A stretch of DNA of 64,000 bases. Origin: Tethya wilhelma (lineage: Eukaryota > Porifera > Demospongiae > Tethyida > Tethyidae). The stretch lies in assembly GCA_964030475.1 (NCBI GenBank), contig CAXIPT010000003.1, positions 9,412,977 through 9,476,976 of the forward strand, read 5' to 3'. Shown in pieces: positions 52,899 through 63,039 of the stretch. Under the pieces are notes generated by a model that was not told where the DNA came from, searched no databases, and saw nothing but the letters and a program-made list of their open reading frames with translations. Within the stretch, counting starts at the first letter, position 1. Every line of letters starts with the position of its first letter. Both the position numbers and the translations under genes were made by a program.

Positions 52899-53657
52899 TT
52901 AGAGTCTCCTCAATCTCTTCTTAGACTTACTGGTACCTGCTATCCTCTCAGAACAGGGTCTCTTTGTTGGACTCCGTCTCATCTTCCTTGAGCACTCCTT
53001 CTCTTCGTGCCAGGACATCAAGCACTGCTGACAGAAGTCAAAACGACAGTTTGTGTTTGTACATTCGGATCTTCTGAAAGTGAGTTCCTTTGCTGGTGAT
53101 TGACAATTTGGACAGGGGCGAAATTTTTGTGTAGCAGGTGCTGTAAAATTCGGAAAGAGGGCTGGAGTCATCTTTCCGATATTCAAACTGGTAGAGATTT
53201 GTGAGTTTAGATCAATAATGGAAAGTGCTCTCTGTCTTGGTGGATGAAACAATACAGTCATTGACTTCTCTATCGCTTCAGAGTTCTCAGCATTTTGCTT
53301 ACACCTCTTACGATGTTCTTTGATTCTAGTCATACACTGAGAGTTTGAGGAAATCAGTCCATTCCACGTTTGAGAGACTTGCAAAGCAGAGCACAAATCT
53401 GTTGGAGAAAGCATGGCCAGGATGGTTTCAACAATGTGGGGTACACCTCTCATGTAGAGTTCACTCAGTACATCAGTGCTTCCTTGAGCAGTCTTGACTC
53501 TCTTTGTAGGAGTTGAATCTGGAGTTGGAAGACTAAAGGCTGGTGGTGTAACCCTTGATTTAGAGAGGAAGGCAGGTTTTCCACTTGAAGATGAGGGAGT
53601 CATGAACACTGTGCTGTCTCTGGGTAGACTTGGAGTGTGAAACTTATACTGAGCCAT
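52899..53657 (-). CDS. FBXO5: Emi1-type F-box/ZBR inhibitor of the APC/C
   Basis: 252 aa in one exon. The N-terminal Ser/Pro-rich region is followed by a probable F-box (about residues 68-110, VPHIVETILAMLSPTDLCSA and VSQTWNGLI). A basic helix and linker (NAENSEAIEKSM) lead to a zinc-binding region of IBR/ZBR type, CPNCQSPAKE..CTNTNCRFDFCQQC..HEEKEC (about 183-222). The protein ends KSKKRLRRL, the RL tail that in vertebrate Emi1/Emi2 contacts the APC/C. Expected role: binds and inhibits the anaphase-promoting complex in the nucleus to control mitotic or meiotic timing. It is shorter than the vertebrate proteins (about 450-700 aa), with a reduced N-terminus. Which vertebrate paralogue it corresponds to cannot be decided here; it is probably pre-duplication. 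Confidence 0.88.
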   Translation of the reverse strand: MAQYKFHTPSLPRDSTVFMTPSSSSGKPAFLSKSRVTPPAFSLPTPDSTPTKRVKTAQGSTDVLSELYMRGVPHIVETILAMLSPTDLCSALQVSQTWNGLISSNSQCMTRIKEHRKRCKQNAENSEAIEKSMTVLFHPPRQRALSIIDLNSQISTSLNIGKMTPALFPNFTAPATQKFRPCPNCQSPAKELTFRRSECTNTNCRFDFCQQCLMSWHEEKECSRKMRRSPTKRPCSERIAGTSKSKKRLRRL

Positions 53658-54207
53658 AGAACAGAGTCTAGGAGCTTAGAAGGCTTCAGTTCAGTTTGGA
53701 TCTGAAGAGCTGTGAGTGTGTTGTGAGAAAACAAACAAATAATTTCAAACCGACATAAACGTTTACACCAATATTGTCCATTAATTTTATATAGAAATCT
53801 ATAGTTGAGGTTAGAAAGAAGATGTTGACTAACATTTAGCGCCACTTACGTTAGTAGTCTGGTGTTAGCTCTTCCGATCATCAGGCAGTGATCCTTCATA
53901 GATCCATGATGCACTTGTGTCTTTCAAAATCTGTGTCATGTGAACATCATGCTGATCTCATTCGTAATTCCCTCCAAATCTCAACAAAGATTAGTAAAAC
54001 AATAGATTACGGCGATTTTCTCCGTAAACTATAAAAATTACCCACGAAAACTGACCAATCACCTAGCTTTATTTTATATACCGTAAACAATGTATCTAAA
54101 TTAGTGAAAAGCAATTTTACAGTGCCACCACCCACGCATAAGCAGCTGTTTATTATTTTGCATGCTGGGTCTCCTGACACACACAGTCGAATCAGCACAC
54201 TACGAAC
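53658..54207. promoter_or_regulatory. Divergent intergenic region between Emi1 and MFSD4-like gene 2
   Basis: Both starts point away from this 550-base interval, so it should contain both promoters. I see no clear TATA or NRF1-type site. The word ATTACGGCGATTTTCTCCGT lies near 54005. Confidence 0.4.
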
Positions 54208-56863
54208 ATGTTAGACTCTTCTCTTATGAAGAAAATCAGCGAGTGCAACTGGCATCGCGTTGCAGTGAGCTTTTGGAGCTCTGTTGCTTTCATTGGATGG
54301 GTAAGTGCATGCAAACATACTATGGGATGGTCAAATGAGCTTTTTATTTCAGGGTGGCACTCTTGTTGTGATTGGTCCCACTCTCCTTGACCTGGCCCAT
54401 CATGTCTCTGTCAGTGTGAGCATTGTCTCTCTGATGTTCATCTGTCGTGCTGTTGGGTCGTTCTGTGGTGTACTTATGTTGGGGGCTGTTTTGGACAAAT
54501 TGAAAGGATACTTGTATACGATTGTCTTCACTGTTGTTTTGCTGTTTGGAGCAAGTGAGTATAATCGTAGTATAGAGTAAGAATTTTTGTCCATACAGTT
54601 GAGTAGGAACTAGTTTGACATTGGAGGGGGGCAAGCCATGAAACAGGTAGCTTCTTATGCAGGTCTATAGCCAAGATTCTTAGAATAGACCAGTTGCATA
54701 TATAAGGCAAAAAATGTTGATGAGCTACTAAATTTACCGTGACGTCATGCATGTCCGGTTGCTGTGGTTGCTGCAGAAAATGTATTGAAGTCAATGGAGA
54801 ATACAAACGGTGTGTTTTGAAACTTGCGCTTAGCACTAACTATACCATATATTAAGTAGGAGTAAAGGTAAAATCTTCAAGGCATGTTTTGGTCTTTGTC
54901 TGGCAAAAAATGAAGCAACTAGCAAGAAGTTACAGCTATTTAGAGGAAAATTACTGTTATAAATTAATGTGAAACTTTACCTGATACTGCTCCATGCACA
55001 CATCATGTATGCTCTTAGCATCAGCTGTGATACCTCTATCCGTCAACATTGTAATGCTGTCTGTATTCATGGTCCTTAGTGGTATGATGTCCGGATGTAC
55101 TATAACTAGTTAGTTGTGATAACAATGCTGTTACCAATAATATGTGACAATGCCAAATTGTTCTTTGTCTGAAATGATATCTGTCAGTTGTCACAGTAAT
55201 GTAGGCAAGTTTTGATATTTAACTATGAAACATAAAGAGTAGCTTTGCACGATGATACCGTAGAGTCGGGTTATTTAGTGCACGCACCTATTGGGATATA
55301 TAATAGCAGAAAAATATGCGCTAAATAACAAGTTGCACCTAATAATGCAGACCACACCCCCAAACATATGACGTCATAAGCTAGTTCACACACTTCAGAG
55401 CATGCTAGTGCTTGAGAAACTCTTTCTTCCAAGCGAATTGGAGAGCCAAAGTGTAAAGGAAAGCGTATTTCTTGCTATCATGTTTAGAAAACTATGTGGA
55501 CTTCATTAATTTCCAGTTGTTACAACAATGCGCCTCTTTTCAAAGGTGAATGAAAGAAGATTGTCTGTGCCTAACGAATGTGTACTTAATAACCCAACTC
55601 TACAGTATGTACCCAAAATTTAATACTGGCAGACGAGTAGAAAAAGCACAAAAGTAGTATTGAGATTCAATGCTATAATGCTACCTGTTATATATACTGT
55701 GATTCTTAATTTTATTTTATCATGTTTCAGGCATTCAATACACATCAACTACACTGTGGGGAGACAAAACGGGTCCTGTGAATCAGTTTTTGTACTTTTG
55801 CTTTGCCCTTGGTGCTTTCATTTCACCACTTATTGCAAAACCCTTCATTAGCAATGATGCAAGTGACTTAGTCAACTCCACTTGTCGGCTTACAAACCAA
55901 TCAGCTTTTGTATTGAACCCAGATGCTATAAATTTTAGTGACTGTTCAATATCTCAAAATTGCTCCAGTCGATCGAATGAAACTGAAGCAAGTTCAAATT
56001 TTGCATTTGCTTACTGGAGCATATTGTCGATTTTGATTCCCCCAACGATTGCTTTTCTCTACTTTGCTGTCAGATATGAACTGATCAAGAAATGTATCTG
56101 TCGTGACAAAAATGTGTCTGGTACCACAGAATCGACAGCTCAATCAAATAGTGAGAGCAAAACTGCTGAAAAAACTGAGAAACCATTTGTTAAACAGTCA
56201 CTGTGCTACAGAATTATAATCCTGGCTCTTTTGTCTAGTTTTTTGCTAGTTTATGTCGGTGCTGAAGCAACATTTGGTAGTTTGATCTTCACTGTGGCTG
56301 TCACTGGTGAACTGTGCTTCACCAAATCCTCAGCTGCTATCCTTCAATCTATATTCTGGGGTACCTTTGCATTCATGAGGCTCTTCTCTGTGTCTCTTGC
56401 TCTGCTGAAGGTTAGATCGTCCGTTATGTTGGTAGGGAACTTGTCGGGAAGTCTTCTTGCTTCGATCATCATGGTCTTCTATCCTCACAATAACATAGCC
56501 ATATGGATTGGATCTGCATTGCTAGGAACAAGCTATTCATCTGTGTTTCCAAATACAATGACATGGAAGAGTGAGAATATTCACACGAGTGGGATATCAA
56601 CTGCCGTAGTGATGTGTGGAGCAGTTCTTGGTGTCATGTCCATGCCATCCATAGTTGGAGCATTGATAGATCATGTAACTCCTGACTCTCTTATATACTT
56701 TACATTCTTCTGTGTGCTTCTTTCTTGTGGTCTTGTAGCAGCTCTATTTATCATTGCATCTGTTTCTAATCGAAGAAGTTTGACTGATTCTACTTCTCAA
56801 AGTAAGAGTAAAATTCGATATGAAAGGCTCCAAAATGAAGATCAGGAAATGACCAGTGTATGA
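54208..56863 (+). CDS. MFSD4-like major facilitator transporter, gene 2
   Basis: Exons 54208-54300, 54353-54554, 55019-55108 and 55731-56863 with phases 0, 1, 1, giving 505 aa, the usual MFSD4 length. It starts MLDSSLMKKISECNWHRVAV. Exon 2 has PTLLDLAHHVSVSVSIVSLM and AVLDKLKGYLY. Exon 4 has LWGDKTGPVNQFLYFCFALG and FISPLIAKPF. The extracellular loop has several N-glycosylation sequons, and the second half contains SLIFTVAVTGEL, FWGTFAFMRL and TMTWKSENIHTSG. Intron positions equal those of genes 1 and 3, so all arose by duplication. Probably a plasma-membrane solute transporter with unknown substrate. Intron 3 (55109-55730) has no identifiable gene. Confidence 0.88.
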
Positions 56864-57030
56864 TGTTTTTTTTAAAATTTTTGTATTTATTCATTTGTGG
56901 AGTCACAGTCGTTGATGAAACCAGACTATAAAATTTTAAACCATACCATAATGGTCATTGTGTTGTTGTTTGTATTACATTATCTATGTTTGTCTATCCT
57001 ATGGTTAGTGTTGCGGTGGTAAGATATTAA

Positions 57031-57045
57031 CTGCGCATGCGTCAT
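57031..57045. promoter_or_regulatory. NRF1-like palindrome upstream of the DED-MATH gene
   Basis: CTGCGCATGCGTCATGA contains TGCGCATGCG, nearly the NRF1 consensus, about 100 bases before the start codon at 57142. Confidence 0.5.
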
Positions 57046-57141
57046 GATGGGGAAGTCCCGACAGCTTTTTACCGCATACGGGCCTGTCGCGATCGATAGC
57101 CTGAGATCGAGAAGAAGTGCCTCGTTACCTGAGTTGAGAAG

Positions 57142-58695
57142 ATGACAACACCCACGGTCCATCATGTACCAGTCCAGGTTACTGATCGCTCCCAAATGAT
57201 ACCAGACGAAGAGGAGAAGTTAATTCATGATCAGCACCAACGAATGCAAGCCGCATTTACTGATTTTCCCGAAGCAAGTGGACCGTTTTTTGAATACAGA
57301 AAACTTGTTGGGGACATTTCCGAGTCTCTTCGCAAGGACAATGTACTTCGCATGGCTTATATCTACAAGCTTCCAGAGTGGTATTATGAAGTGGGACCAA
57401 TATATGATAGCAGCCATTCTTTGAGGATTTTGATTGCTTTGGAAAGCAAGGGTGTGTTCTCGCCAAAGAACATGAATGGACTTGCTAAAGCCTTGAACAG
57501 CATTGGAAGAATCGACTTGGAAGAGCTTGTCGATGATTTTATTGGTAGGTCATAACAATAACAAAAGCTTTGTTTTCAATACTACTAACAATAGCCTTGG
57601 TCTCAGCTAGCTATGGTCTCAGGCTCTGATTATTATGATCTATGGGGGAGTTTACTCAGTACATTTTTGAAATCATTGTTGTGATTGATCAATGTCAGGT
57701 AAGGTAATGAATAATCCCCTATTATTTTTATCAAGAGTATATTATAATAAACATATACTCTTGTTTTTTTTTACAGCTACAAAAGGATTGTGTGGTAGTC
57801 ATATGCGTCATGGCCGATTAAACACACATCCTCAGAAAGTATTAAGACAAACAAGAAGCAACTACAGTCTTCGAAACCAGCCTCGTCCCCTACTATATCA
57901 GCATAGTACCTCCTTAACTTCCATTGCAGCTGATACACTGTTTTCTGATGTTGAAAAAGATGCTGTTAGTGTTCAAAGAACGCACAGTAAACCTGAACTA
58001 GAGGCACCAACAAATTCTCTGGATAGTCCTGTATTTCATAAGCACCACCATCCACAATCTTTGGCTGATAAACGAGAGATGCAAATTGGTTTTGAATTTG
58101 CTCTTATGAATTCTCGTACACTTCTCAAACAGCTGTCACAGCTTCAAATGACTCAAACTACTTCGAGTCCTTCTCACGGTGCTCACGGAAACAGTTCTGA
58201 ACAGCCTTCACTCGAAGGAGCTATTTCAGCTGCTAAACAACTTGTTTCGCATCTCAATAGTGCATGTACATGTGCTAGTAAAGAAGTCAGCGACAGTGAC
58301 CTGCCTGAACCCTCTGCAAGATCAACTCCCATTCGAGACTGTTTTGATGCTTCACCCATCTTATCAGCTACAACCAAACCAAGAAGGTTCAGTCGGACCA
58401 GTTCTGCTGGTCAACCTGCCACCCCTAGTGCTCTTTCTAGTCATTCTAGTGGAGTATTCATGTTGTCCCCTGTTCGAATGCAGCCTGATGACAATAAACC
58501 CATTATGGAACCTGACAAAGGTATATAGTTTTAGTACATGGAATGTATTTTCCCCAGGTCTCTTAATATGATATGATTGTGTATGTGTGATATCCCATAA
58601 TATAATAGGCTGTAAATCTAATGGCTGGCTCAGCAGAGATTGCTATAGATTATTGTACAATCAGTTGTATGTGGTATTGTGGTTATTGTTTGAGG

Positions 58696-58767
<72 letters not shown>

Positions 58768-59413
58768 AAACACACACACATGTGCACACACAGATCTAGA
58801 AGTGGTGAAGCCAAAGGCAGTTGATAAGCAGTCATGCAACCCATCTCAACCAGAAACCAGCTGCAGGACTAGTGCAAGTGTGGAGGGTGTTTTGCCACCA
58901 CTACGTGAAGAGATGATGCACAGGAATATTCCAACTAGCATGACCACACGCAAGATCAGTCGTCGACGGAGCAAGAAACTTTGTCGTAAAGGTCTTCTTG
59001 TGTGGCAGTTGAAAGTAAAGAAGCTGAAAGATTACGTAAAGTTGAGAGAATTCAAGCTGGAGAGTGAAGATTTTTTCGATAACACAAAACGAAAGTTTAG
59101 AGCCACTCTCTTTCCACATGGACTTGGTGAAGATGCTGGAAAGCACATGACACTTTCAATCAACTGCTTAGATGAACCCAAAACGCAATCCATTTCGAAC
59201 ACTGTAATAGTTATTTCTATACTAGATCCACAGTCTTCAGAGCACACAGTCAAACCCATTACACGCACAATGGAGAGGAGGGGAATACGTGTTGTTCCAC
59301 AGTTCATCTCACACAAACAAGTATCCGAATTCCAATCTACGATTGTTCTAGTGAGTATTGCAGCTGTTGGGAAACTGGCTGAAGAGAGTGATGACACTGC
59401 CGACAGTGCATGA
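57142..59413 (+). CDS. Death-effector-domain protein with C-terminal MATH/TRAF-like domain
   Basis: Three exons, 57142-57544, 57777-58520 and 58794-59413, both introns phase 1, giving 588 aa. Residues about 48-134 form a DED: FFEYRKLVGDISESLRKDNV, HSLRILIALESKGVFSPKNM, then GRIDLEELVDDFI, with the expected R-x-DL motif. The middle (about 135-400) is a low-complexity Ser/Thr/Pro/His-rich linker with a possible short helix (LMNSRTLLKQLSQLQ). The C-terminal 140 residues look MATH-like: GLLVWQLKVKKLKDYVK, then FRATLFPHGLGEDAGKHMTL and VIVISILDPQSS. It could be an adaptor coupling death-effector assembly to a receptor or substrate; this is inference. The DED call is firm and the MATH call is moderate. 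The acceptor of exon 3 follows a long (CA)n run. Confidence 0.8.
58699..58780. repeat. (CA)n microsatellite in intron 2 of the DED-MATH gene
   Basis: About 70-80 bases of CA, then AACACACAA variants, end close to the exon-3 acceptor at 58793. This leaves a purine-interrupted tract where a polypyrimidine tract is expected. Confidence 0.95.
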
Positions 59414-59517
59414 GAGTATAACAGTTACTATCAGTAATCTTCATGATTCTGTCTATAATTCCTTTTATTTTTGTGTTGTTGATGGAGATTGCCTGCGCTG
59501 CTTAGCGCGCATACACG

Positions 59518-59527
59518 GCGCATGCGC
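59518..59527. promoter_or_regulatory. Perfect NRF1-type palindrome upstream of MFSD4-like gene 3
   Basis: GCGCATGCGC lies about 110 bases before the start codon at 59634. Confidence 0.5.
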
Positions 59528-59633
59528 TTAGTGATCGAGTAAACTTTGACCCATCTGGGCCGACTCGATCATGCAATTTGAGCATCAGTGATTCAGTTCC
59601 ACTGCTGCCACGTCTGAGTCTATAATCTTTGTT

Positions 59634-61672
59634 ATGAAGAAATTAAATTTAAGTGAATGCAACTGGCACCGCATTGCCGTGAGCCTCTGGAGCTCATTTG
59701 CTTTCATTGGATGGGTAAGTAGATCTAGATATACAAACTGTTGTCTGAACATTGTGTTCACTTCTCCATAATTCTACAGGGTGCTTCTCTTATAGTGATT
59801 GGCCCAACCCTGCTAGATCTTGCTGACCATGTCTCAGTTGACATAAGTATTGTGTCATTGATGTTCTCCTGCCGTGCCATAGGAGCACTCATTGGTGTTC
59901 TCGCAATAGGAGTCATTTTAGACAAATTGAGTGGATATTTGTGTACAACTATCTTCATCATTCTTGTTTTGTTCGGAGCAAGTAAGTGCATAGTTCCACC
60001 CAGCAATATCATAGCATGAGATTTGCGTGTGGGCTTAGCCATAGGTCTCATACTAACAGCATACCAACTTTATTGACATAATGATGCCAGCTACATATGT
60101 ACAGATACAGAATTCTGAAGTAAACAATTAAACTTAAAATATTTCAATTAATTTAGTTATAGTTGTGACATAACCTAGGACATGGATACGAATTATATGT
60201 TACTATGTACGTGATTCTCTACCTAATTCTCCTTTCAGCCACAGCTGTAATACCTCTATCAATCCACATTGCAATGCTGTCAGTGTTCATGATCTTGAGT
60301 GGTACAATGTCTGGATGTACTGTCACTAGTAAGTGACGGGTTATTATTAGTGGTAATGGTCTTGTCACGTACAAGCTACAAAGCTCTCTAAGTGAATTTC
60401 CATGCTGCATAACACAGCCTGGTAGCATCATACAATGGGCGTACACTCAGTTACATATTTTACCATTAAAAATTGTTACAGTTAATGGTTGTACTGAATG
60501 ATGCATTGTGTAAATTCCATGTAGGCCTTCAATTTGCAGTACTCAAACTGTGGCAGGACAAATCAGGTCCTGTAAACCAACTGTTACATTTTTGCTATGC
60601 CCTTGGTGCTTTCATTTCCCCACTCATAGCAAAACCATTCATTGATAATGACACGACAACCCTAGTTCACACCACCTGTCGGGTTTCTAACCAATCAGCG
60701 TTTATATTCGACCCAGATTTGGCAGAGAATGATAGCAACTGTTCAACAATATATAGTATTGATGACGGTACCCAAAATTGCTTGAATCAGGAAAAGTCAA
60801 ACTCAAGTTCAAACTTTGCATTTGCCTATTGGTGCACGGTGTCAATTTTAGTTCCAGCTACCATTGCCTTTCTATACTTTGCCATTAAATATGAGCTATA
60901 CAAGTGGTGCAGCTATTCAAACGTGAACACTACTGATCCAGAAGAGACTAAATCTGATGACGAAAATGATAGCAAAGAAAAAGAAGAGCCTTCTACTGAG
61001 AAATCTCTAGATCTCGTCCAACAGCCTCTGTGCTACAAGATTACAATTCTGGCTCTTTTATCTGGTTTTGTGCTTGTATACGTGGGCGCAGAAGCTACTT
61101 TTGGTACTTTGATCTTCACAGTGGCTGTCACTGGTGAACTGTGCTTCAGCAAATCCTCGGCTGCTCTCCTTCAATCTGTATTCTGGGGTTCGTTTGCATT
61201 CATGAGGTTCTTCTCTGTGTCTCTTGCTCTACTGAAGGTTCGACCATCCATCATGCTGACAGGGAATTTATCGTGCAGTCTTCTTGCTTCAATCACCATG
61301 GTGATTTTCCCTCACAACACTATTGCTGTTTGGATAGCATCAGCTGTGCTAGGGATGAGCTTTGCTTCGGTCTTTCCAACAACAATGACATGGAAGAGTG
61401 AGAATATTCAGACGAGTGGAACGTCGACCGCCATTGTGGTGTGTGGATTATCTATTGGCGTCATGGCACTACCTACTGTTGTTGGTGTGATGATAGAACG
61501 TCTGACACCAGACTCGCTGTTTTATATCACTTTTGGGTGTATCGTCATTGCTTCGTGTCTTGCAACAGCTGTGTTTGCCATTGCGTTTGTTTATGATCGA
61601 AGAAGGCCTACTGATTCTACAATCCACGAGAAAAAGAAATATCAAAGCATTCCAAATCACGACTCAGATTGA
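59634..61672 (+). CDS. MFSD4-like major facilitator transporter, gene 3
   Basis: Exons 59634-59714, 59780-59981, 60239-60328 and 60525-61672 with phases 0, 1, 1, giving 506 aa. It starts MKKLNLSECNWHRIAVSLWS. Exon 2 has PTLLDLADHVSVDISIVSLM and VILDKLSGYLC. Exon 4 has LWQDKSGPVNQLLHFCYALG and FISPLIAKPF. The luminal loop bears sequons; an acidic cytoplasmic loop (DDENDSKEKEEPST) precedes the second helix bundle (GTLIFTVAVTGELCF, TMTWKSENIQTSG). It is closest to gene 2 and has the same intron positions as genes 1 and 2. Its last 680 bases plus 3' flank were duplicated downstream (see 62037-62717). Likely a membrane solute transporter; substrate unknown. Confidence 0.88.
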
Positions 61673-62036
61673 AGATTCTTTTGGGGAAAAATATCATGAT
61701 AACAATATAGGATATAGAAGTCATCAAGTGGATATTTTGATTAGTCAGCAAGAAAATTTAGTTAAGTGGTAACCAAGAATAAATTGACAAAAATTATAAT
61801 TTGTAGCAAAGTAATTTGAGGAGCAATTATTGATGGCTCTTATGTCATCTAATGTCTTTTATTATGCAATCTATATGACTTTGTGTCATCTATATACTCT
61901 AAAATAGTGTAAACTTAATATTACTGTAGCCACATGCATCATGCAGGGTTAAAGTTCATCTTTGAAAGACGGTGATTCTTTGTTCCTGTTTGGGTGCTGA
62001 GGAGGAAATTCATAAAGGTAGGGGTATCCCTCATTA
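61673..62036. other. 3' flank of MFSD4-like gene 3 ending in a duplicated antisense exon tail
   Basis: The last 90 bases or so (about 61948-62038) are a second copy of the 3' end of the minus-strand gene at 63040, including its stop codon, carried along by the tandem duplication. Confidence 0.75.
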
Positions 62037-62717
62037 ATGAAATCTACTGAGAAATCTCTTGTCCAACAGCCTCTGTGCTACAAGATTACAATTCTGGCTC
62101 TTTTATCTGGTTTTGTGCTTGTATACGTGGGGGCAGAAGCTACATTTGGTACTTTGATCTTCACAGTGGCTGTCACTGGTGAACTGTGCTTCAGCAAATC
62201 CTCAGCTGCTCTCCTTCAATCTGTATTCTGGGGTTCGTTTGCATTCATGAGATTCTTCTCTGTGTCTCTTGCTCTACTGAAGGTTCGACCATCCATCATG
62301 CTGACAGGGAATTTATCATGCAGTCTTCTTGCTTCGATCACCATGGTGATTTTCCCTCACAATACCATTGCTGTTTGGATAGCATCAGCTGTGCTAGGGA
62401 TGAGCTTTGCTTCGGTCTTCCCAACAACGATGACATGGAAGAGTGAGAATATTCAGACGAGTGGAACTTCGACCGCCATTGTGGTGTGTGGATTATCTAT
62501 TGGGGTCATGGCACTACCTACTGTTGTTGGTGTGATGATAGAACGTCTGACGCCAGACTCGCTGTTTTATATCACTTTTGGGTGTATCGTCATTGCTTCG
62601 TGTCTTGCAACAGCTGTGTTTGCCATTGCATTTGTTTATGATCGAAGAAAGCCTACTGATTCTACGATCCACAAGAAAAAGAAATATCAAAGCATTCCAA
62701 ATCACGACTCGGATTGA
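62037..62717 (+). pseudogene. C-terminal fragment copy of MFSD4-like gene 3
   Basis: 226 codons, nearly identical to residues about 285-506 of gene 3 (QQPLCYKITILALLSGFVLV to YQSIPNHDSD), uninterrupted. It begins mid-protein after the junction ATTAATGAAATCTACTGAG, with no upstream exons, so only the second helix bundle is encoded. The duplication period is about 1045 bases. It could be transcribed as a half-transporter but is most likely a pseudogene. Confidence 0.85.
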
Positions 62718-63039
62718 AGTTTCTATTGGGAGAAAATGTCATGATAACAATATAGGGTAGAAATAGAAGTCATCAATTGGATAACTTCTTATGCAAGTGG
62801 ATATTTTGATTAGTCAGCAAGAAAATTTATATATATATATATAGTTATAAGTTTAAGTAACCAAGAATAAATTGACAAAAGTTATAATTTATAGCAAAGT
62901 AATTTGATGAGCAATTATTGATGGCTCTTATGTCATCTAATGTCTTTTATTATGTTATCTATAACTTTGTGTCATGATATCTATACATTTAGCTATACTC
63001 TAGTGTAAACTTATAGTATTGTAGCCACATGCATCAGGG

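Noticed and set aside
53866..53880. GCTCTTCCGATC resembles the end of a sequencing adapter
   Set aside because: Only about 12 bases match and the flanks read as ordinary genomic sequence; chance is sufficient.
58587..58839. Frames through the (CA)n tract at the end of DED-MATH intron 2
   Set aside because: His-Thr and Val-Cys runs are microsatellite translation, not protein.
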